NCBI RefSeq assembly: GCF_002754245.1
Contig: NZ_PEEX01000001.1
Coordinates: 4,940,001 to 5,004,000 of the forward strand
Direction of reading: 5' to 3'
DNA: 64,000 bases
Origin: Chryseobacterium sp. 52
GTDB taxonomy: Bacteria; Bacteroidota; Bacteroidia; Flavobacteriales; Weeksellaceae
The notes beneath the pieces are model-generated. The model was not told where the DNA came from and ran no database searches. It saw only the letters and a program-made list of their open reading frames with translations. The position numbers were made by a program, and so were the translations under genes. Shown piece by piece: positions 27,099 to 36,223 of the stretch; within the stretch, counting starts at the first letter, position 1; the number at the start of each line of letters is the position of its first letter.

Positions 27099-27974
27099 AT
27101 GACAGCATTAAAACAAAACAAATTTATAACGTTTCCAATTTATATTGGCTTAATTTTCACCCTGTTCATCAACGGATGGAACTTATTATTGGGTGAAAAA
27201 TTGATATTTTTAAAATATCTTAATATCTATAATATTACGCCTATCGAAAGCTATCCTTCTTATTTCGAAATCTTATTGCAACTGACAGGAATAGCTCAGT
27301 TGCTAGCGTCTCTTACAATATTTTTTGCATTGGTTAGAAAAGAATTCTTTCCTAACCATCCTTCTTTCATCTTAAAATACGGAGTACTGTTGGCTATATT
27401 TTCTATAACCTTATTTGGATTTATGGTAAGGATTTCCTCCAATCATGGAGGGGCTGCCAACCTTTACTTCTACATGGTTCTTCTTTACTTTCTTCTGTGG
27501 TATATAGAAAAACAATCATCTGATAACAATCAGAATATTTTCAACAACATAAAATTATTGCCCATCTATTTTTCGGTTTTTTATACAATGGGATTTCCCG
27601 GCTGGCAAAAAATCATCAACCCTTATGAAGTAATGGGAAAATATATAAAAATGTTTGACGGATCCTTTTTATCCAAATTACCGGGAGGTACACAACCGTT
27701 AATATATTTCTTAGGTGCCATGGAAACTGCAGTAGTGGTTCTGCTTATTGTAAGCCTTGTAAAACGAGAGTTTTTGTATAGAATAGAATGTACTTTTCTC
27801 AATTTCGCTTTACTGATCAGCATGATTACTTTTGTTATGCTCAGTTTTGGATTAGGAATATTAACTAATTATCCGGGTTCTACCAATCTAATATTTTATG
27901 CTATTCTAACTTTAGGGCTATACGCATACATATCATATACCTCACAAAAACAAATCAATACAAACGAGTTATAA
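27099..27974 (+). CDS. Polytopic membrane protein, DoxX-like layout
   Basis: The protein has 291 residues with about eight membrane helices arranged as two similar halves: LLQLTGIAQLLASLTIFFALVRKEFF and YFLGAMETAVVVLLIVSLVKREFL occupy equivalent places. The first carries a Gly in TGIAQLLASL and the second a Glu in AMETAVVV, as in DoxX/DUF-like proteins where Glu in such a helix is typical. Function is unknown. It ends the AraC locus; the riboswitch of ribB follows. Confidence 0.6.
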   Translation: MTALKQNKFITFPIYIGLIFTLFINGWNLLLGEKLIFLKYLNIYNITPIESYPSYFEILLQLTGIAQLLASLTIFFALVRKEFFPNHPSFILKYGVLLAIFSITLFGFMVRISSNHGGAANLYFYMVLLYFLLWYIEKQSSDNNQNIFNNIKLLPIYFSVFYTMGFPGWQKIINPYEVMGKYIKMFDGSFLSKLPGGTQPLIYFLGAMETAVVVLLIVSLVKREFLYRIECTFLNFALLISMITFVMLSFGLGILTNYPGSTNLIFYAILTLGLYAYISYTSQKQINTNEL

Positions 27975-28108
27975 TAATTGATAGAAAAAGTCTTTCAAAA
28001 CCTCTTCCCCAATCCAAAAAACTTCCCGTAATTTGTGATCTGTGCGTTAAATATAATCAATGAAATAAAATTTTAAATCAAAACATACAGTAAAACTTAG
28101 TATAAGTT

Positions 28109-28227
28109 TTCTTCGGGGCAGGGTGAAATTCCCTACCGGCGGTTACAGTCCGCGACTCCTTTCTTTTGAAGGGACTGATCTGGTGAAATTCCAGAACCGA
28201 CAGTTAAAGTCTGGATGGGAGAAGAAA
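28109..28227 (+). promoter_or_regulatory. FMN riboswitch (RFN element) controlling ribB
   Basis: The conserved RFN blocks are intact and in order: CTTCGGGGCAGGGTGAAATT, CCCTACCGGCGGTTACAGTC, GCGACTCC (variable arm), GACTGATCTGGTGAAATTCC, GAACCGACAGTTAAAGTCTG and GATGGGAGAAGAA. FMN binding should reduce ribB expression. Downstream, ATGAAACGG (from about 28228) can pair with CCGTATTTCAT (ending near 28277), with an inner GTAAG/CTTAC hairpin. This is the probable switching region. An ORF through the element is an artefact of the RNA sequence. Confidence 0.95.
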
Positions 28228-28320
28228 ATGAAACGGTCAGTAAGATTCCTTACGGGCTTATTGTGCCGTATTTCATTTCCATGTACCGAAGACTATTTTA
28301 ACTTTTAAAAGTAAAATAAC

Positions 28321-28965
28321 ATGGAAAAATTATTAGAACAATTTGGAGCAACCTCCACAGAACGTGTAGAAAATGCACTTCTAAAACTACAACAGGGAAA
28401 AGGAATTCTTTTAGTAGATGATGAAAACCGTGAAAACGAAGGTGATATCATCTTTCCCGCATCTACCATTACAGAAAAGGACATGGCACTTTTGATCCGC
28501 GAATGCAGCGGCATTGTCTGTTTATGCATTTCGGAAGAAAAAAGTAAACACCTCAATCTGCGTCCGATGGTAGAAAATAATAACTCTAAAAACCAGACCG
28601 CATTTACCATTTCTATTGAAGCCAAAGAAGGTGTGGAATCCGGTGTATCTGCAAAAGACCGTGTCACAACGATCAGAACTGCTGTGGCAGAAGATGCACA
28701 GGCGATCCATATCGCAAGCCCGGGACATGTTTTCCCCCTCATTGCTAAGGAAGGTGGTGTTTTCGAAAGACGCGGCCATACGGAAGGCAGTGTGGATCTT
28801 GTAAAAATGGCGAATCTCGGTGATGATGCCGTACTCTGCGAACTGACCAATGAAGACGGTTCTATGGCAAGGCTTCCGGAAATCGCAGACTTTGCTTCCC
28901 AAAAAGGAATGAGCGTAGTAACGATTGAAGATATTTACGCCTACCGAAAAATAATGAGCAACTAA
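28321..28965 (+). CDS. ribB: 3,4-dihydroxy-2-butanone 4-phosphate synthase
   Basis: The enzyme converts ribulose 5-phosphate to formate and the four-carbon precursor of riboflavin. At 214 residues it is a stand-alone RibB, not a fusion with GTP cyclohydrolase II. Motifs: [17 protein letters not shown] with the metal/substrate acidic residues, [44 protein letters not shown] with the catalytic His, and [15 protein letters not shown]. Expression is controlled by the FMN riboswitch 94 nt upstream, so this is a feedback-regulated monocistron ended by a strong terminator. Confidence 0.97.
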   Translation: MEKLLEQFGATSTERVENALLKLQQGKGILLVDDENRENEGDIIFPASTITEKDMALLIRECSGIVCLCISEEKSKHLNLRPMVENNNSKNQTAFTISIEAKEGVESGVSAKDRVTTIRTAVAEDAQAIHIASPGHVFPLIAKEGGVFERRGHTEGSVDLVKMANLGDDAVLCELTNEDGSMARLPEIADFASQKGMSVVTIEDIYAYRKIMSN

Positions 28966-28986
28966 AAAATTATAAATAACGCACAG

Positions 28987-29022
28987 AGCCGCCGTCCGAT
29001 TTCATCGGACGGCGGCTTTATT
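28987..29022 (+). terminator. Strong GC-rich terminator after ribB
   Basis: A 13-bp GC-rich stem, AGCCGCCGTCCGAT with ATCGGACGGCGGCT around a three-base loop, is followed by TTATTT. It is the second most GC-rich hairpin in the window. Confidence 0.85.
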
Positions 29023-29095
29023 TAAATAATTCATTAAAAATGAGTTACAGTAAAATATAATCCCATTTTTATTTATCTTAGTGAAAATTTTGACC

Positions 29096-30094
29096 ATGAA
29101 AAAAACATTACTCTTTTTGCTGGGTATTTCCGGCGTACTTTCTGCACAGATCACTTTGACAAAGGCAGCCAACGACCCTGTCACAGGTGATATTGCGAAT
29201 AACTATACCGTAACAGGAACTGTAAACAATTCTGCTACAGGAGCTAATACTACCTTTTCAAACGGCAGTCTGACACAAGGAGCAGCTTCCCCAACATCTT
29301 ATACCACCCCTGCTGCTGGTGAGATCACGACTTTTCCAGGCTCTACCATCAAAATGAGCAGCGGAGGAACTTCTATTTTTTATAAAGCTTCCGCTACAAA
29401 ATTAGAAATCACAGGTATCGTAAGCCCGGAAGCCACTCTGAATTTTTCTGTAGACAACGGTACTTATATGAATTACCCTACAGTTTTCAACGTGGGTCAA
29501 AATGACAATGCCAAAGGAACTTTTACCTCATCAGTTGCCAACGGACTTTTCAGCGGGACAATGGCTACTCTGGCAGATGCCTATGGAACACTCATCATTG
29601 GTAACAGGACTTATACAAATGTACTGAGAGTGAAATTTACTCAGAATTTTAATTTGCATGCTTCTTTTGATGTCACTTATTCCAATCCGATAGGAACATT
29701 TACCAATACCGCTTACTCTTATTATGACAGCACTCACAGGTATCCATTGCTAAGTTCTACCAACGGAAATATCTCGGTTCCTTTGTTGGGCATCAATCAA
29801 TCCACTTCAAGTGCCCAGGCTCTGAACGAAACATTTTTAGCCGTTGCGGGGAGTTCAAAAAAAGAAGATTTTACGGTATATCCTAATCCTGCACAGGATT
29901 TCATAGGATTTAAAGGCAATACGGAAAATTATACTACTGCCAATATCTATAGCTTAGACGGAAAACTGATCAAAACATCAGACATACAGTCAGGGAAAAT
30001 ACAGATCTCTGAGCTTCCTCCGTCTTCTTATTTTATAGAGATTACCGGAAAAAATTCTGAACTCAAGAAAAATACGAAGTTTATCAAAAAATAA
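29096..30094 (+). CDS. T9SS type A sorting domain-containing secreted protein
   Basis: I start at the ATG at 29096 (332 residues); a GTG at 29081 would place five extra residues before the signal peptide. The signal is MKKTLLFLLGISGVLSAQ. The mature part of about 240 residues is Thr/Ser/Asn-rich and beta-structured (ANNYTVTGTVNNSATGANTT and FTQNFNLHASFDVTY-like strands), unrelated to a family I know. The C-terminal 80 residues are a sorting domain: DFTVYPNPAQDFIGFKG, ANIYSLDGKLIKT, SYFIEITGK. It is exported and surface-attached or released, and its role is unknown. Confidence 0.8.
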   Translation: MKKTLLFLLGISGVLSAQITLTKAANDPVTGDIANNYTVTGTVNNSATGANTTFSNGSLTQGAASPTSYTTPAAGEITTFPGSTIKMSSGGTSIFYKASATKLEITGIVSPEATLNFSVDNGTYMNYPTVFNVGQNDNAKGTFTSSVANGLFSGTMATLADAYGTLIIGNRTYTNVLRVKFTQNFNLHASFDVTYSNPIGTFTNTAYSYYDSTHRYPLLSSTNGNISVPLLGINQSTSSAQALNETFLAVAGSSKKEDFTVYPNPAQDFIGFKGNTENYTTANIYSLDGKLIKTSDIQSGKIQISELPPSSYFIEITGKNSELKKNTKFIKK

Positions 30095-30112
30095 AATTTT
30101 CTGTTACAACTC

Positions 30113-30147
30113 AAAAATCCGTTCTGCATTTCAGAACGGATTTTTTA
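30113..30147 (+). terminator. Rho-independent terminator
   Basis: AAAAATCCGTTCTG pairs perfectly with CAGAACGGATTTTT around CATTT, with a long T-run following. It closes the T9SS cargo gene. Confidence 0.85.
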
Positions 30148-30329
30148 TTAACAACAGGCTTAGATATTATCATTCTTACTGGATTTTAAGATTAAACCGG
30201 ATTTTCTGAATTTAAAAGAAACACTAACAATATGAACGGTTTAAAATTAAAAATCAAAACATATTGAAATATTATTACATTTTTGCCCGTTTTTTGCTGA
30301 TACTTTTTTACATCACAAAATATAACGTT

Positions 30330-31082
30330 ATGAAAAAGTTACTCATCTTACTCCCCTGTTTCCTGCTTTCAGAAGCAAATGCACAGGAAATTGAAGCTGT
30401 TCCCGCAGATAAAATGAATATCATCAAGACCAACGTTACAGCCTACGCATTCAGAAATATCAATCTGTCTTATGAAAGAGCGATCACTCAGTGGTTCTCT
30501 CTTAATATAGGATTTGGAACAATGACGCAGGGAAAAGTACCATTTATTAATGCTTTTTTAAAAGATGAAGATGAGAAAAGATTCCAGAATCTGAGGGTGA
30601 AGGCAACGAATTTCACCATAGAACCCAGATTCTACATCGGGAAAGGCTATGGAAAAGGATTTTATTTTGCCCCTTATTACCGCTATTCTGATGTCACATC
30701 CAATAGCTTTGATTTTTATTACGATTATGATGCTATCGACGGAAATACCTACCAGATCCCACTCAAGGGTAAGGGAAGTACCAGCGGAAACAGTGGCGGG
30801 CTGATGGTTGGGGTGCAGTTTTTCCTGACCAGAAGTCAAAATCTGGTTCTTGATTTCTGGATCGCTGGTGCCCATTACGGAAGCGGAAAGGGAGATTTTA
30901 CCATGACCAGCGATTATGTTCTGACTCCGGAAATGCAGGATCAGCTTAAGAAAGAAATTGAAAAACTGGATATCCCGGTTGTAGACTACACAGTAGAAAC
31001 CAATGCCAATGGGGCAAAAGTAAAAGTAGACGGGCCGTGGGCCGGTTTTAGAAGTGGATTATCAATTGGATACCGGTTTTAA
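30330..31082 (+). CDS. Outer-membrane beta-barrel protein (DUF3575-like)
   Basis: The protein has 250 residues from the ATG at 30330, with a signal peptide (MKKLLILLPCFLLSEANAQ). An upstream frame starting at 30264 would add a hydrophobic stretch that belongs to the untranslated region. The mature part has alternating hydrophobic strands: IKTNVTAYAFRNINLSYERAITQWFSLNIGFG, FTIEPRFYIGKGYGKGFYFAPYYRYSD, GGLMVGVQFFL and a C-terminal aromatic GLSIGYRF, the usual ending of an OM barrel. DUF3575 members are of unknown function. It precedes the two-component system at 31185 but is separated from it by a terminator. Confidence 0.75.
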   Translation: MKKLLILLPCFLLSEANAQEIEAVPADKMNIIKTNVTAYAFRNINLSYERAITQWFSLNIGFGTMTQGKVPFINAFLKDEDEKRFQNLRVKATNFTIEPRFYIGKGYGKGFYFAPYYRYSDVTSNSFDFYYDYDAIDGNTYQIPLKGKGSTSGNSGGLMVGVQFFLTRSQNLVLDFWIAGAHYGSGKGDFTMTSDYVLTPEMQDQLKKEIEKLDIPVVDYTVETNANGAKVKVDGPWAGFRSGLSIGYRF

Positions 31083-31111
31083 AAAATATGATCAAAACTT
31101 CAAATATTTCC

Positions 31112-31141
31112 AAACTGTTCTTTTATGGACAGTTTTTTTTA
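31112..31141 (+). terminator. Rho-independent terminator
   Basis: AAACTGTTC pairs with GGACAGTTT (one G-U pair) around TTTTAT, with T8 following. It separates the barrel gene from the two-component operon. Confidence 0.8.
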
Positions 31142-31184
31142 TCTTTAAACCCAACAACAGTTTATTCCGGATCAATAATCTCAC

Positions 31185-31862
31185 ATGAAAATCCTTATCG
31201 TAGAAGACCACAAAGAGCTCGCAGCCAATACTACAGATTATCTTAAAAAGGAAGATTATATCTGCGAAGTTGCTTCTAATGCTAAAGAGGCTTTGGAAAA
31301 AATTGAACTTTTTGAGTATGACTGCATTCTTCTGGATCTTATGCTTCCCGACGGAAACGGCTTGGAAATTCTAAAGCATATTAAAAATGATGCCCCGCAG
31401 ACAAGTGTCATCATTGTTTCTGCAAAAAACTCTCTGGACACCAAATTGACTGGATTGGATGACGGAGCAGATGACTATATCACCAAACCTTTCTCTTTAC
31501 CCGAACTTCATTCCAGAATAAAGGCTGTTCTCAGAAGAAAGACACCGGAAGCCAATCGCATTCTCAGTTTCAATGAAATTGCCATCGATCTGGAATCCAA
31601 AGAATGCAGAATCAATGATCAATTATTCAATCTGACAAAAAAAGAATTGAATCTCCTGATTTACTTCATTAATAATCAGAACAGAATGCTTTCCAAACAA
31701 GCTATTGCAAGTCATCTTTGGGGTGATTATACCTACAGCATAGATAATATAGACTTTGTATATCAGCATTTGAAAAACTTACGAAAAAAAATCCTTGATG
31801 CGGGTGGAAAAGATTATCTGCAGACTGTTTACGGATTAGGATATAAATGGATCGATAAATGA
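31185..31862 (+). CDS. OmpR-type response regulator
   Basis: The receiver domain has the phosphoacceptor D51 in CILLDLMLPDG, the acidic pair E7-D8 (VEDHKE), the conserved Ser of IIVSAKNSLD and Lys of YITKPFSLPEL. A winged-helix DNA-binding domain follows (LTKKELNLLIYFINNQNRMLSKQAIASHLWG and DFVYQHLKNLRKKI). The start of the histidine kinase gene overlaps its stop by 4 nt (ATGA), so the two are translated together. A direct repeat before the porin gene at 33230 is a candidate target. Confidence 0.95.
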   Translation: MKILIVEDHKELAANTTDYLKKEDYICEVASNAKEALEKIELFEYDCILLDLMLPDGNGLEILKHIKNDAPQTSVIIVSAKNSLDTKLTGLDDGADDYITKPFSLPELHSRIKAVLRRKTPEANRILSFNEIAIDLESKECRINDQLFNLTKKELNLLIYFINNQNRMLSKQAIASHLWGDYTYSIDNIDFVYQHLKNLRKKILDAGGKDYLQTVYGLGYKWIDK

Positions 31863-33127
31863 ATTTAAGTTTCCGTTTTGCCAGAGCATTCACCATTTTG
31901 GTGTTTTTTGTTCTTATCACAGGCTTTGCAATTCTGTATTTTGCTTTTGAAAGAGCTACAATGCGTTCTGCTATCCTTAAGCTTGAGGATTTAAATGCCT
32001 ATGTAGCTAATAAATTAAAGCAGGATCCAGCTTATGATTACCTTACCTCCCATCATCGGCAAACGCAGGTAAAAATTCTTCCGGCCAACTCCAAAAATAC
32101 CAAGGAGAAAATTATTGAAGAAAAATACATCTGGAATAAAAGCATACAGTCTTACATCAACAAAATCACAGTGATTACCTATCCGGTAATTCATCAGAAA
32201 AAATATGCCATAACCAGTGTACGGTACATTACCATTATCGAAAACCATTTTTTGGTAAGTATTATTATGGTTGTAGCCTGGATTATGGTCTTCCTTATTA
32301 TTCTCACGATTATCGTAAGTGTTTTGGTATCCAAAAAAATTCTTGAACCTTTTTATCATGCGATAGATGAAATCAAGAAATTCAGTTTGAGAGATAACCG
32401 ATCTATGAATCTGATGAAGACCCAAACGGAAGAATTTAAATCACTGAATACTTTTTTAATAAAAATGTCCGAAAGTTCTAAAAAGGACTATCATTTACTG
32501 GAAGAACTTTCAGAAAATACATCTCATGAATTACAGACGCCGCTAGCCTCTATCAAAGGAAAAATTGAACTATTAATGGACAGCGAGCTTTCTAAAGACC
32601 AGCTCACCACTCTTTACTCAATGAATAGCGAACTGGATAGACTCTCCTCTATCAACCAGTCTCTTATTCTTTTGGCTAAGCTTGAGCATTTTGAAAAAAG
32701 TGACTCACATGTTATTAATTTTTCAGAATTACTCAAGGCAAGGCTTCAGTATTTTGAAGATCTTTTTGAAATTCAAAATCTTACACTTATTACCGACATT
32801 CAGGAAGATGTTTATCTTAATTTTGATGAAAACTTAGCAATTATTGTCATTAACAACCTCATCAATAATTCTAAAAGGCACAATATAGAAAAAGGACATA
32901 TTTCCATAATACTTTCAGATACCCATTTTCAGATTACAAATACAGGAAATCCACCTACGGTTCCAACAGAGGAATTATTCAAAAGATTCAAGCGTGGAAA
33001 CCCCAATCAAAACTCAATCGGGATTGGTTTGGCACTCGTAAAGAAGATTTTGGAGATTTATGACGCTGAAATACATTATCATTTTGAAAACAACCAACAC
33101 AGTTTAAAAGTTAATTTCACAAAATAA
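31859..33127 (+). CDS. Membrane sensor histidine kinase
   Basis: The protein has 422 residues. A first membrane helix (about 8-30) and a second (about 128-152) flank a periplasmic sensor of about 100 residues. The dimerisation/phosphoacceptor region is SENTSHELQTPLASIKGKIE with H223. The N-box reads INNLINNSKRHN and the G-boxes GIGLALVKKILEIY, all of which match the HATPase family. It pairs with the response regulator encoded immediately before it (4-nt overlap). The signal sensed is unknown; the downstream porin and carrier suggest an organic acid or similar nutrient. Confidence 0.93.
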   Translation: MNLSFRFARAFTILVFFVLITGFAILYFAFERATMRSAILKLEDLNAYVANKLKQDPAYDYLTSHHRQTQVKILPANSKNTKEKIIEEKYIWNKSIQSYINKITVITYPVIHQKKYAITSVRYITIIENHFLVSIIMVVAWIMVFLIILTIIVSVLVSKKILEPFYHAIDEIKKFSLRDNRSMNLMKTQTEEFKSLNTFLIKMSESSKKDYHLLEELSENTSHELQTPLASIKGKIELLMDSELSKDQLTTLYSMNSELDRLSSINQSLILLAKLEHFEKSDSHVINFSELLKARLQYFEDLFEIQNLTLITDIQEDVYLNFDENLAIIVINNLINNSKRHNIEKGHISIILSDTHFQITNTGNPPTVPTEELFKRFKRGNPNQNSIGIGLALVKKILEIYDAEIHYHFENNQHSLKVNFTK

Positions 33128-33176
33128 ACATCTGAAAAACAAAAAGATAACAATGAATATTTAAATTCTGTTGAAA

Positions 33177-33197
33177 CTTCAGAATTTCTTCAGAATT
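33177..33197 (+). promoter_or_regulatory. Tandem 10-nt direct repeats, candidate response-regulator site
   Basis: CTTCAGAATT occurs at 33177-33186 and again at 33188-33197, an 11-nt period, which suits two OmpR-type subunits bound in tandem on one face of DNA. AAATTCTG at 33163-33170 is an inverted third half-copy. It lies 33 nt upstream of the porin start and 50 nt after the kinase gene. Confidence 0.6.
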
Positions 33198-33229
33198 AAT
33201 GTATTGTTTAGGTGCAAATAAACGCGCCA

Positions 33230-34642
33230 ATGAAAAAGTTATTCATTATTTTCAGTTTAGCAGTCATGCAATATACCTATAGCCAGGATACTGTCAAGGT
33301 GCATAAAAACCCTGACGAAGCGGTCTCCGAAAAGAATCCTCTGGATATTGGAGAACTTAAAATCAACCTGAACCCAAAAGGTGACAAATGGTTGAAATTT
33401 GGAATTTCCAGCCAGATTTGGCTTCGCAGCATCGAAAACAATCCCGGAACGGCTGTCAATGGACTTCCACAGGAACAAACCTATGATGCAGGAATCCGAA
33501 GAATGAGACTGATTATCCAAAGCCAGCTCACCCCGTTTTATTCTGTTTTTTTACAAATGGGAATCAATAATCAAAGTTTTATTTCCGGAGGCGGAACCGG
33601 AACCGGGAACAATGGAGCCGGAAAGAAAGCGCCTTTCTTTTTTCATGATGCTTATAATGAATTAGCCATTATTCCAAGAAACAATTTTCAGACCGGAAAG
33701 CCGAACAAAAACAATCTTTACTTTGGAGCAGGGCTTCATTCATGGAATGGGGTAAGCCGTATGACAAATGCAAGTACCACTAAAATGCTTGCCGGAGATA
33801 TTCCAATTTTCAATTTTCCCAATATCGAAATTGCTGATCAGTTTTCAAGACAGCTTGGTGTATTCGTTCATGGGGAATTCGACAGGTTGAATTACAGATT
33901 CAGCGTAAACAAACCTTTCGCTACTAACCTAAAGCCGACTGTTGGAGGAGCGGCAGTAGACAATAATCAAAGTGGAAGGCTATCCTACTCAGGCTACGCA
34001 TTTTATCAGTTTTTTAATAAAGAAACCACCATAACTTCTTTTTTACCCGGGAATAATCTTGCTGCTAAAAAAGTTCTAAATATAGGAGCAGGTTTTTACA
34101 CCAATAAAGATGCTACACAAACCCAACCGTCAGAAAATGTTTTCATATCTCATCCTGCCAATATTTTTGGAGCAGATATTTATTCTGAAATCCCTATGGG
34201 AAGTAAACATAAAGAAATGGGCCTTACTCTGTATTCTGTGTATTACAACTACAATTATGGCCCCAATTATTTACGAATGAGCGGACTGCTGAATCCCGGT
34301 ACTCCCGATCCTCAATTCACAGGGCAAAAAGCACTGGAAGGAGCAGGAAATAACAGAGTCCTGATGGGAACAGGAAATATATGGTTTTCCCAAGTCGGTT
34401 TTGTTCTTCCTAAGTTCAGTACAGTCTTAAAGGTTCAGCCTTTCTTTAACTATGCACTTAAGGATATGAAAGCACTCAACCAAAGCGGAAGCTATTATGA
34501 TATCGGTGCCAATTTTTATTTATATGGTCAAAATGCAAGAATTGTTGCTCAGTACAGCAGCAGGCTATTATATGACATCACTTCCAAAACAATTTTTGAC
34601 AGAAAAGGTGAATTTTTACTGTCTTTACAAATCGTTCTTTAA
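33230..34642 (+). CDS. Outer-membrane porin-like protein
   Basis: The chosen ATG (33230) opens a signal peptide (MKKLFIIFSLAVMQYTYSQ); the in-frame GTG at 33212 adds only six unhelpful residues. The protein has 470 residues, with an N-terminal acidic linker and then about 16 amphipathic strands (WLKFGISSQIWLR, IRRMRLIIQSQLTPFYSVFLQMGIN, LSYSGYAFYQFF, GEFLLSLQIVL at the C-terminus). The layout is that of Bacteroidota porins (phosphate-selective/OprO-like in general shape). It sits directly between the two-component system and a proton symporter gene (21 nt downstream), so it is probably the outer-membrane gate for the same substrate. Confidence 0.75.
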   Translation: MKKLFIIFSLAVMQYTYSQDTVKVHKNPDEAVSEKNPLDIGELKINLNPKGDKWLKFGISSQIWLRSIENNPGTAVNGLPQEQTYDAGIRRMRLIIQSQLTPFYSVFLQMGINNQSFISGGGTGTGNNGAGKKAPFFFHDAYNELAIIPRNNFQTGKPNKNNLYFGAGLHSWNGVSRMTNASTTKMLAGDIPIFNFPNIEIADQFSRQLGVFVHGEFDRLNYRFSVNKPFATNLKPTVGGAAVDNNQSGRLSYSGYAFYQFFNKETTITSFLPGNNLAAKKVLNIGAGFYTNKDATQTQPSENVFISHPANIFGADIYSEIPMGSKHKEMGLTLYSVYYNYNYGPNYLRMSGLLNPGTPDPQFTGQKALEGAGNNRVLMGTGNIWFSQVGFVLPKFSTVLKVQPFFNYALKDMKALNQSGSYYDIGANFYLYGQNARIVAQYSSRLLYDITSKTIFDRKGEFLLSLQIVL

Positions 34643-34662
34643 AAAATTAATATATTACCCAT

Positions 34663-35955
34663 ATGAACACTTCTCAAATCACCACCGCCCAAAGGATCAA
34701 AGCTATCGTTGGCGGCTCTATAGGAAATCTTGTAGAATGGTACGACTGGTATGCCTATGCAGCCTTTGCCATCTACTTTTCCAATTCATTTTTTCCGGAT
34801 TCTGACCTGAATGCACAGCTGATGAATACAGCGGGAATATTTGCAGTAGGCTTTCTGATGCGTCCGATTGGCGGATGGCTATTCGGAAGTATTGCTGACA
34901 AAATCGGAAGAAAAAGAGCAATGACTCTTTCTGTTTTGCTGATGTCATTCGGCTCTCTTCTTATTGCTCTGACTCCAACCTATGAAACTATAGGAATTTT
35001 AGCCCCCATCCTTCTTTTAATAGCAAGACTATTGCAGGGGTTAAGTGTCGGTGGAGAATATGGTGTCTCAGCAACTTACCTCAGCGAAATGGCGACCAAA
35101 GAAAGAAGAGGTTTTTATTCAAGCTTTCAGTATGTCACCCTGATCGGAGGGCAGCTGATTGCATTAGGAATTCAATTGATTCTGCAAAAACTTCTTTTAA
35201 CGGAAACTCAGCTTGAAGAATGGGGCTGGAGAATTCCTTTTGTAATTGGAGCGTTGCTTTCGGTTATTGCTTTATATTTAAGAGCCAATCTTCATGAGAC
35301 TGAAGCTTTTGAAAATAAAAAAGAAGTGAGCGATAAGAAAAAAGGAACAGTCACAGAACTTCTTAAACATCCTAAAGCACTGCTTACCGTGATTGGACTG
35401 ACTTTAGGAGGAACCCTGGCGTTTTATACGTACACGACTTATATGCAGAAATTTTTAGTCAATACGGTTCATCTTACCAAAGAGCAGTCTACCCTGATCT
35501 CATTTATTTCATTATTCATATTTGCCTGTCTTCAGCCTGTTTTCGGAGCATTATCGGACAGGATTGGAAGAAGACCATTGCTTTTAGGTTTTGGGATCTT
35601 AGGAACACTGTTTACGGTCCCTCTTCTGACAGCTTTAAGCACGACAACTTCGATGTGGAGTGCATTTTTCCTGATTATGGCAGCGCTTATCATCGTGAGT
35701 GGCTATACGTCGATCAATGCAGTTGTAAAAGCAGAACTTTTCCCTTCTGAAATAAGAGCTCTGGGAGTAGGTCTTCCGTACGCGCTTACGGTAGCTATTT
35801 TTGGAGGAACTGCAGAATACGTTGCCCTTTGGTTTAAACAGGCGGGAATAGAACAGTATTTTTACTGGTATATCACCGGGTGTATTTTATTTTCCCTGAT
35901 CGTTTATGCAGGCATGAAGGACACAAAGGAAACGTCTACACTGGATAAAGATTAA
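34663..35955 (+). CDS. MFS transporter of the metabolite:proton symporter family (KgtP-like)
   Basis: The protein has 430 residues and 12 membrane helices. Family marks are SIGNLVEWYDWYAYAAFAIYF at the first helix (the EWYDW motif of MHS carriers), FGSIADKIGRKRAMTLS (loop 2-3 signature), and the second-half equivalent FGALSDRIGRRPLLLGFG. KgtP, ProP, ShiA and similar MHS carriers move alpha-ketoglutarate, other dicarboxylates, proline or shikimate with protons. The exact substrate is not decided by these motifs. With porin and two-component system it forms an uptake locus whose terminator follows within 12 nt. Confidence 0.9.
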   Translation: MNTSQITTAQRIKAIVGGSIGNLVEWYDWYAYAAFAIYFSNSFFPDSDLNAQLMNTAGIFAVGFLMRPIGGWLFGSIADKIGRKRAMTLSVLLMSFGSLLIALTPTYETIGILAPILLLIARLLQGLSVGGEYGVSATYLSEMATKERRGFYSSFQYVTLIGGQLIALGIQLILQKLLLTETQLEEWGWRIPFVIGALLSVIALYLRANLHETEAFENKKEVSDKKKGTVTELLKHPKALLTVIGLTLGGTLAFYTYTTYMQKFLVNTVHLTKEQSTLISFISLFIFACLQPVFGALSDRIGRRPLLLGFGILGTLFTVPLLTALSTTTSMWSAFFLIMAALIIVSGYTSINAVVKAELFPSEIRALGVGLPYALTVAIFGGTAEYVALWFKQAGIEQYFYWYITGCILFSLIVYAGMKDTKETSTLDKD

Positions 35956-35966
35956 TTGATACGCAT

Positions 35967-36008
35967 AAAAACCGGGCGCCGCAGATTCTCTGCGGCGCCC
36001 GGTTTTTA
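35967..36008. terminator. Very strong GC-rich bidirectional terminator
   Basis: A perfect 18-bp stem from AAAACCGGGCGCCGCAGA paired with its exact reverse complement around a three-base loop, flanked by A- and T-runs. It ends the plus-strand transporter gene and the minus-strand gene whose stop is at 36011. Confidence 0.9.
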
Positions 36009-36010
36009 TT

Positions 36011-36223
36011 TTAGTGATAAGCTTTTTTAAACTTTTCAACCATACTATCGAGATTATGTCTCTGGACATACACACTCTTTATTTCCTGATATCTTGGTGA
36101 CTTGTAAAAAACCTCGTGGAAATCCATACTTCCGTTTCCTACTTTCACTACTTTCTGTACATCAATATTCAGTTTTTTCAGTTCATCTTTAAAAACTTTA
36201 AATTCATCTTGTATATTGCTCAT
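36011..36223 (-). CDS. Small unrecognised helical protein
   Basis: The protein has 70 residues. It has a charged amphipathic start (IQDEFKVFKDELKKLNIDV), a central MDFHEVFYKSPRYQEIKSV and a basic C-terminal helix. Its good coding pattern, its own terminator and its size suggest a genuine small conserved protein of flavobacteria, but I recognise no family. The sequence up to about 36300 is noncoding and should contain its promoter. Confidence 0.6.
   Translation of the reverse strand: MSNIQDEFKVFKDELKKLNIDVQKVVKVGNGSMDFHEVFYKSPRYQEIKSVYVQRHNLDSMVEKFKKAYH

Noticed and set aside
28123..28308. Open reading frame inside the riboswitch region
   Set aside because: It runs through the conserved RFN blocks, so the sequence is constrained as RNA; the product has no family resemblance.
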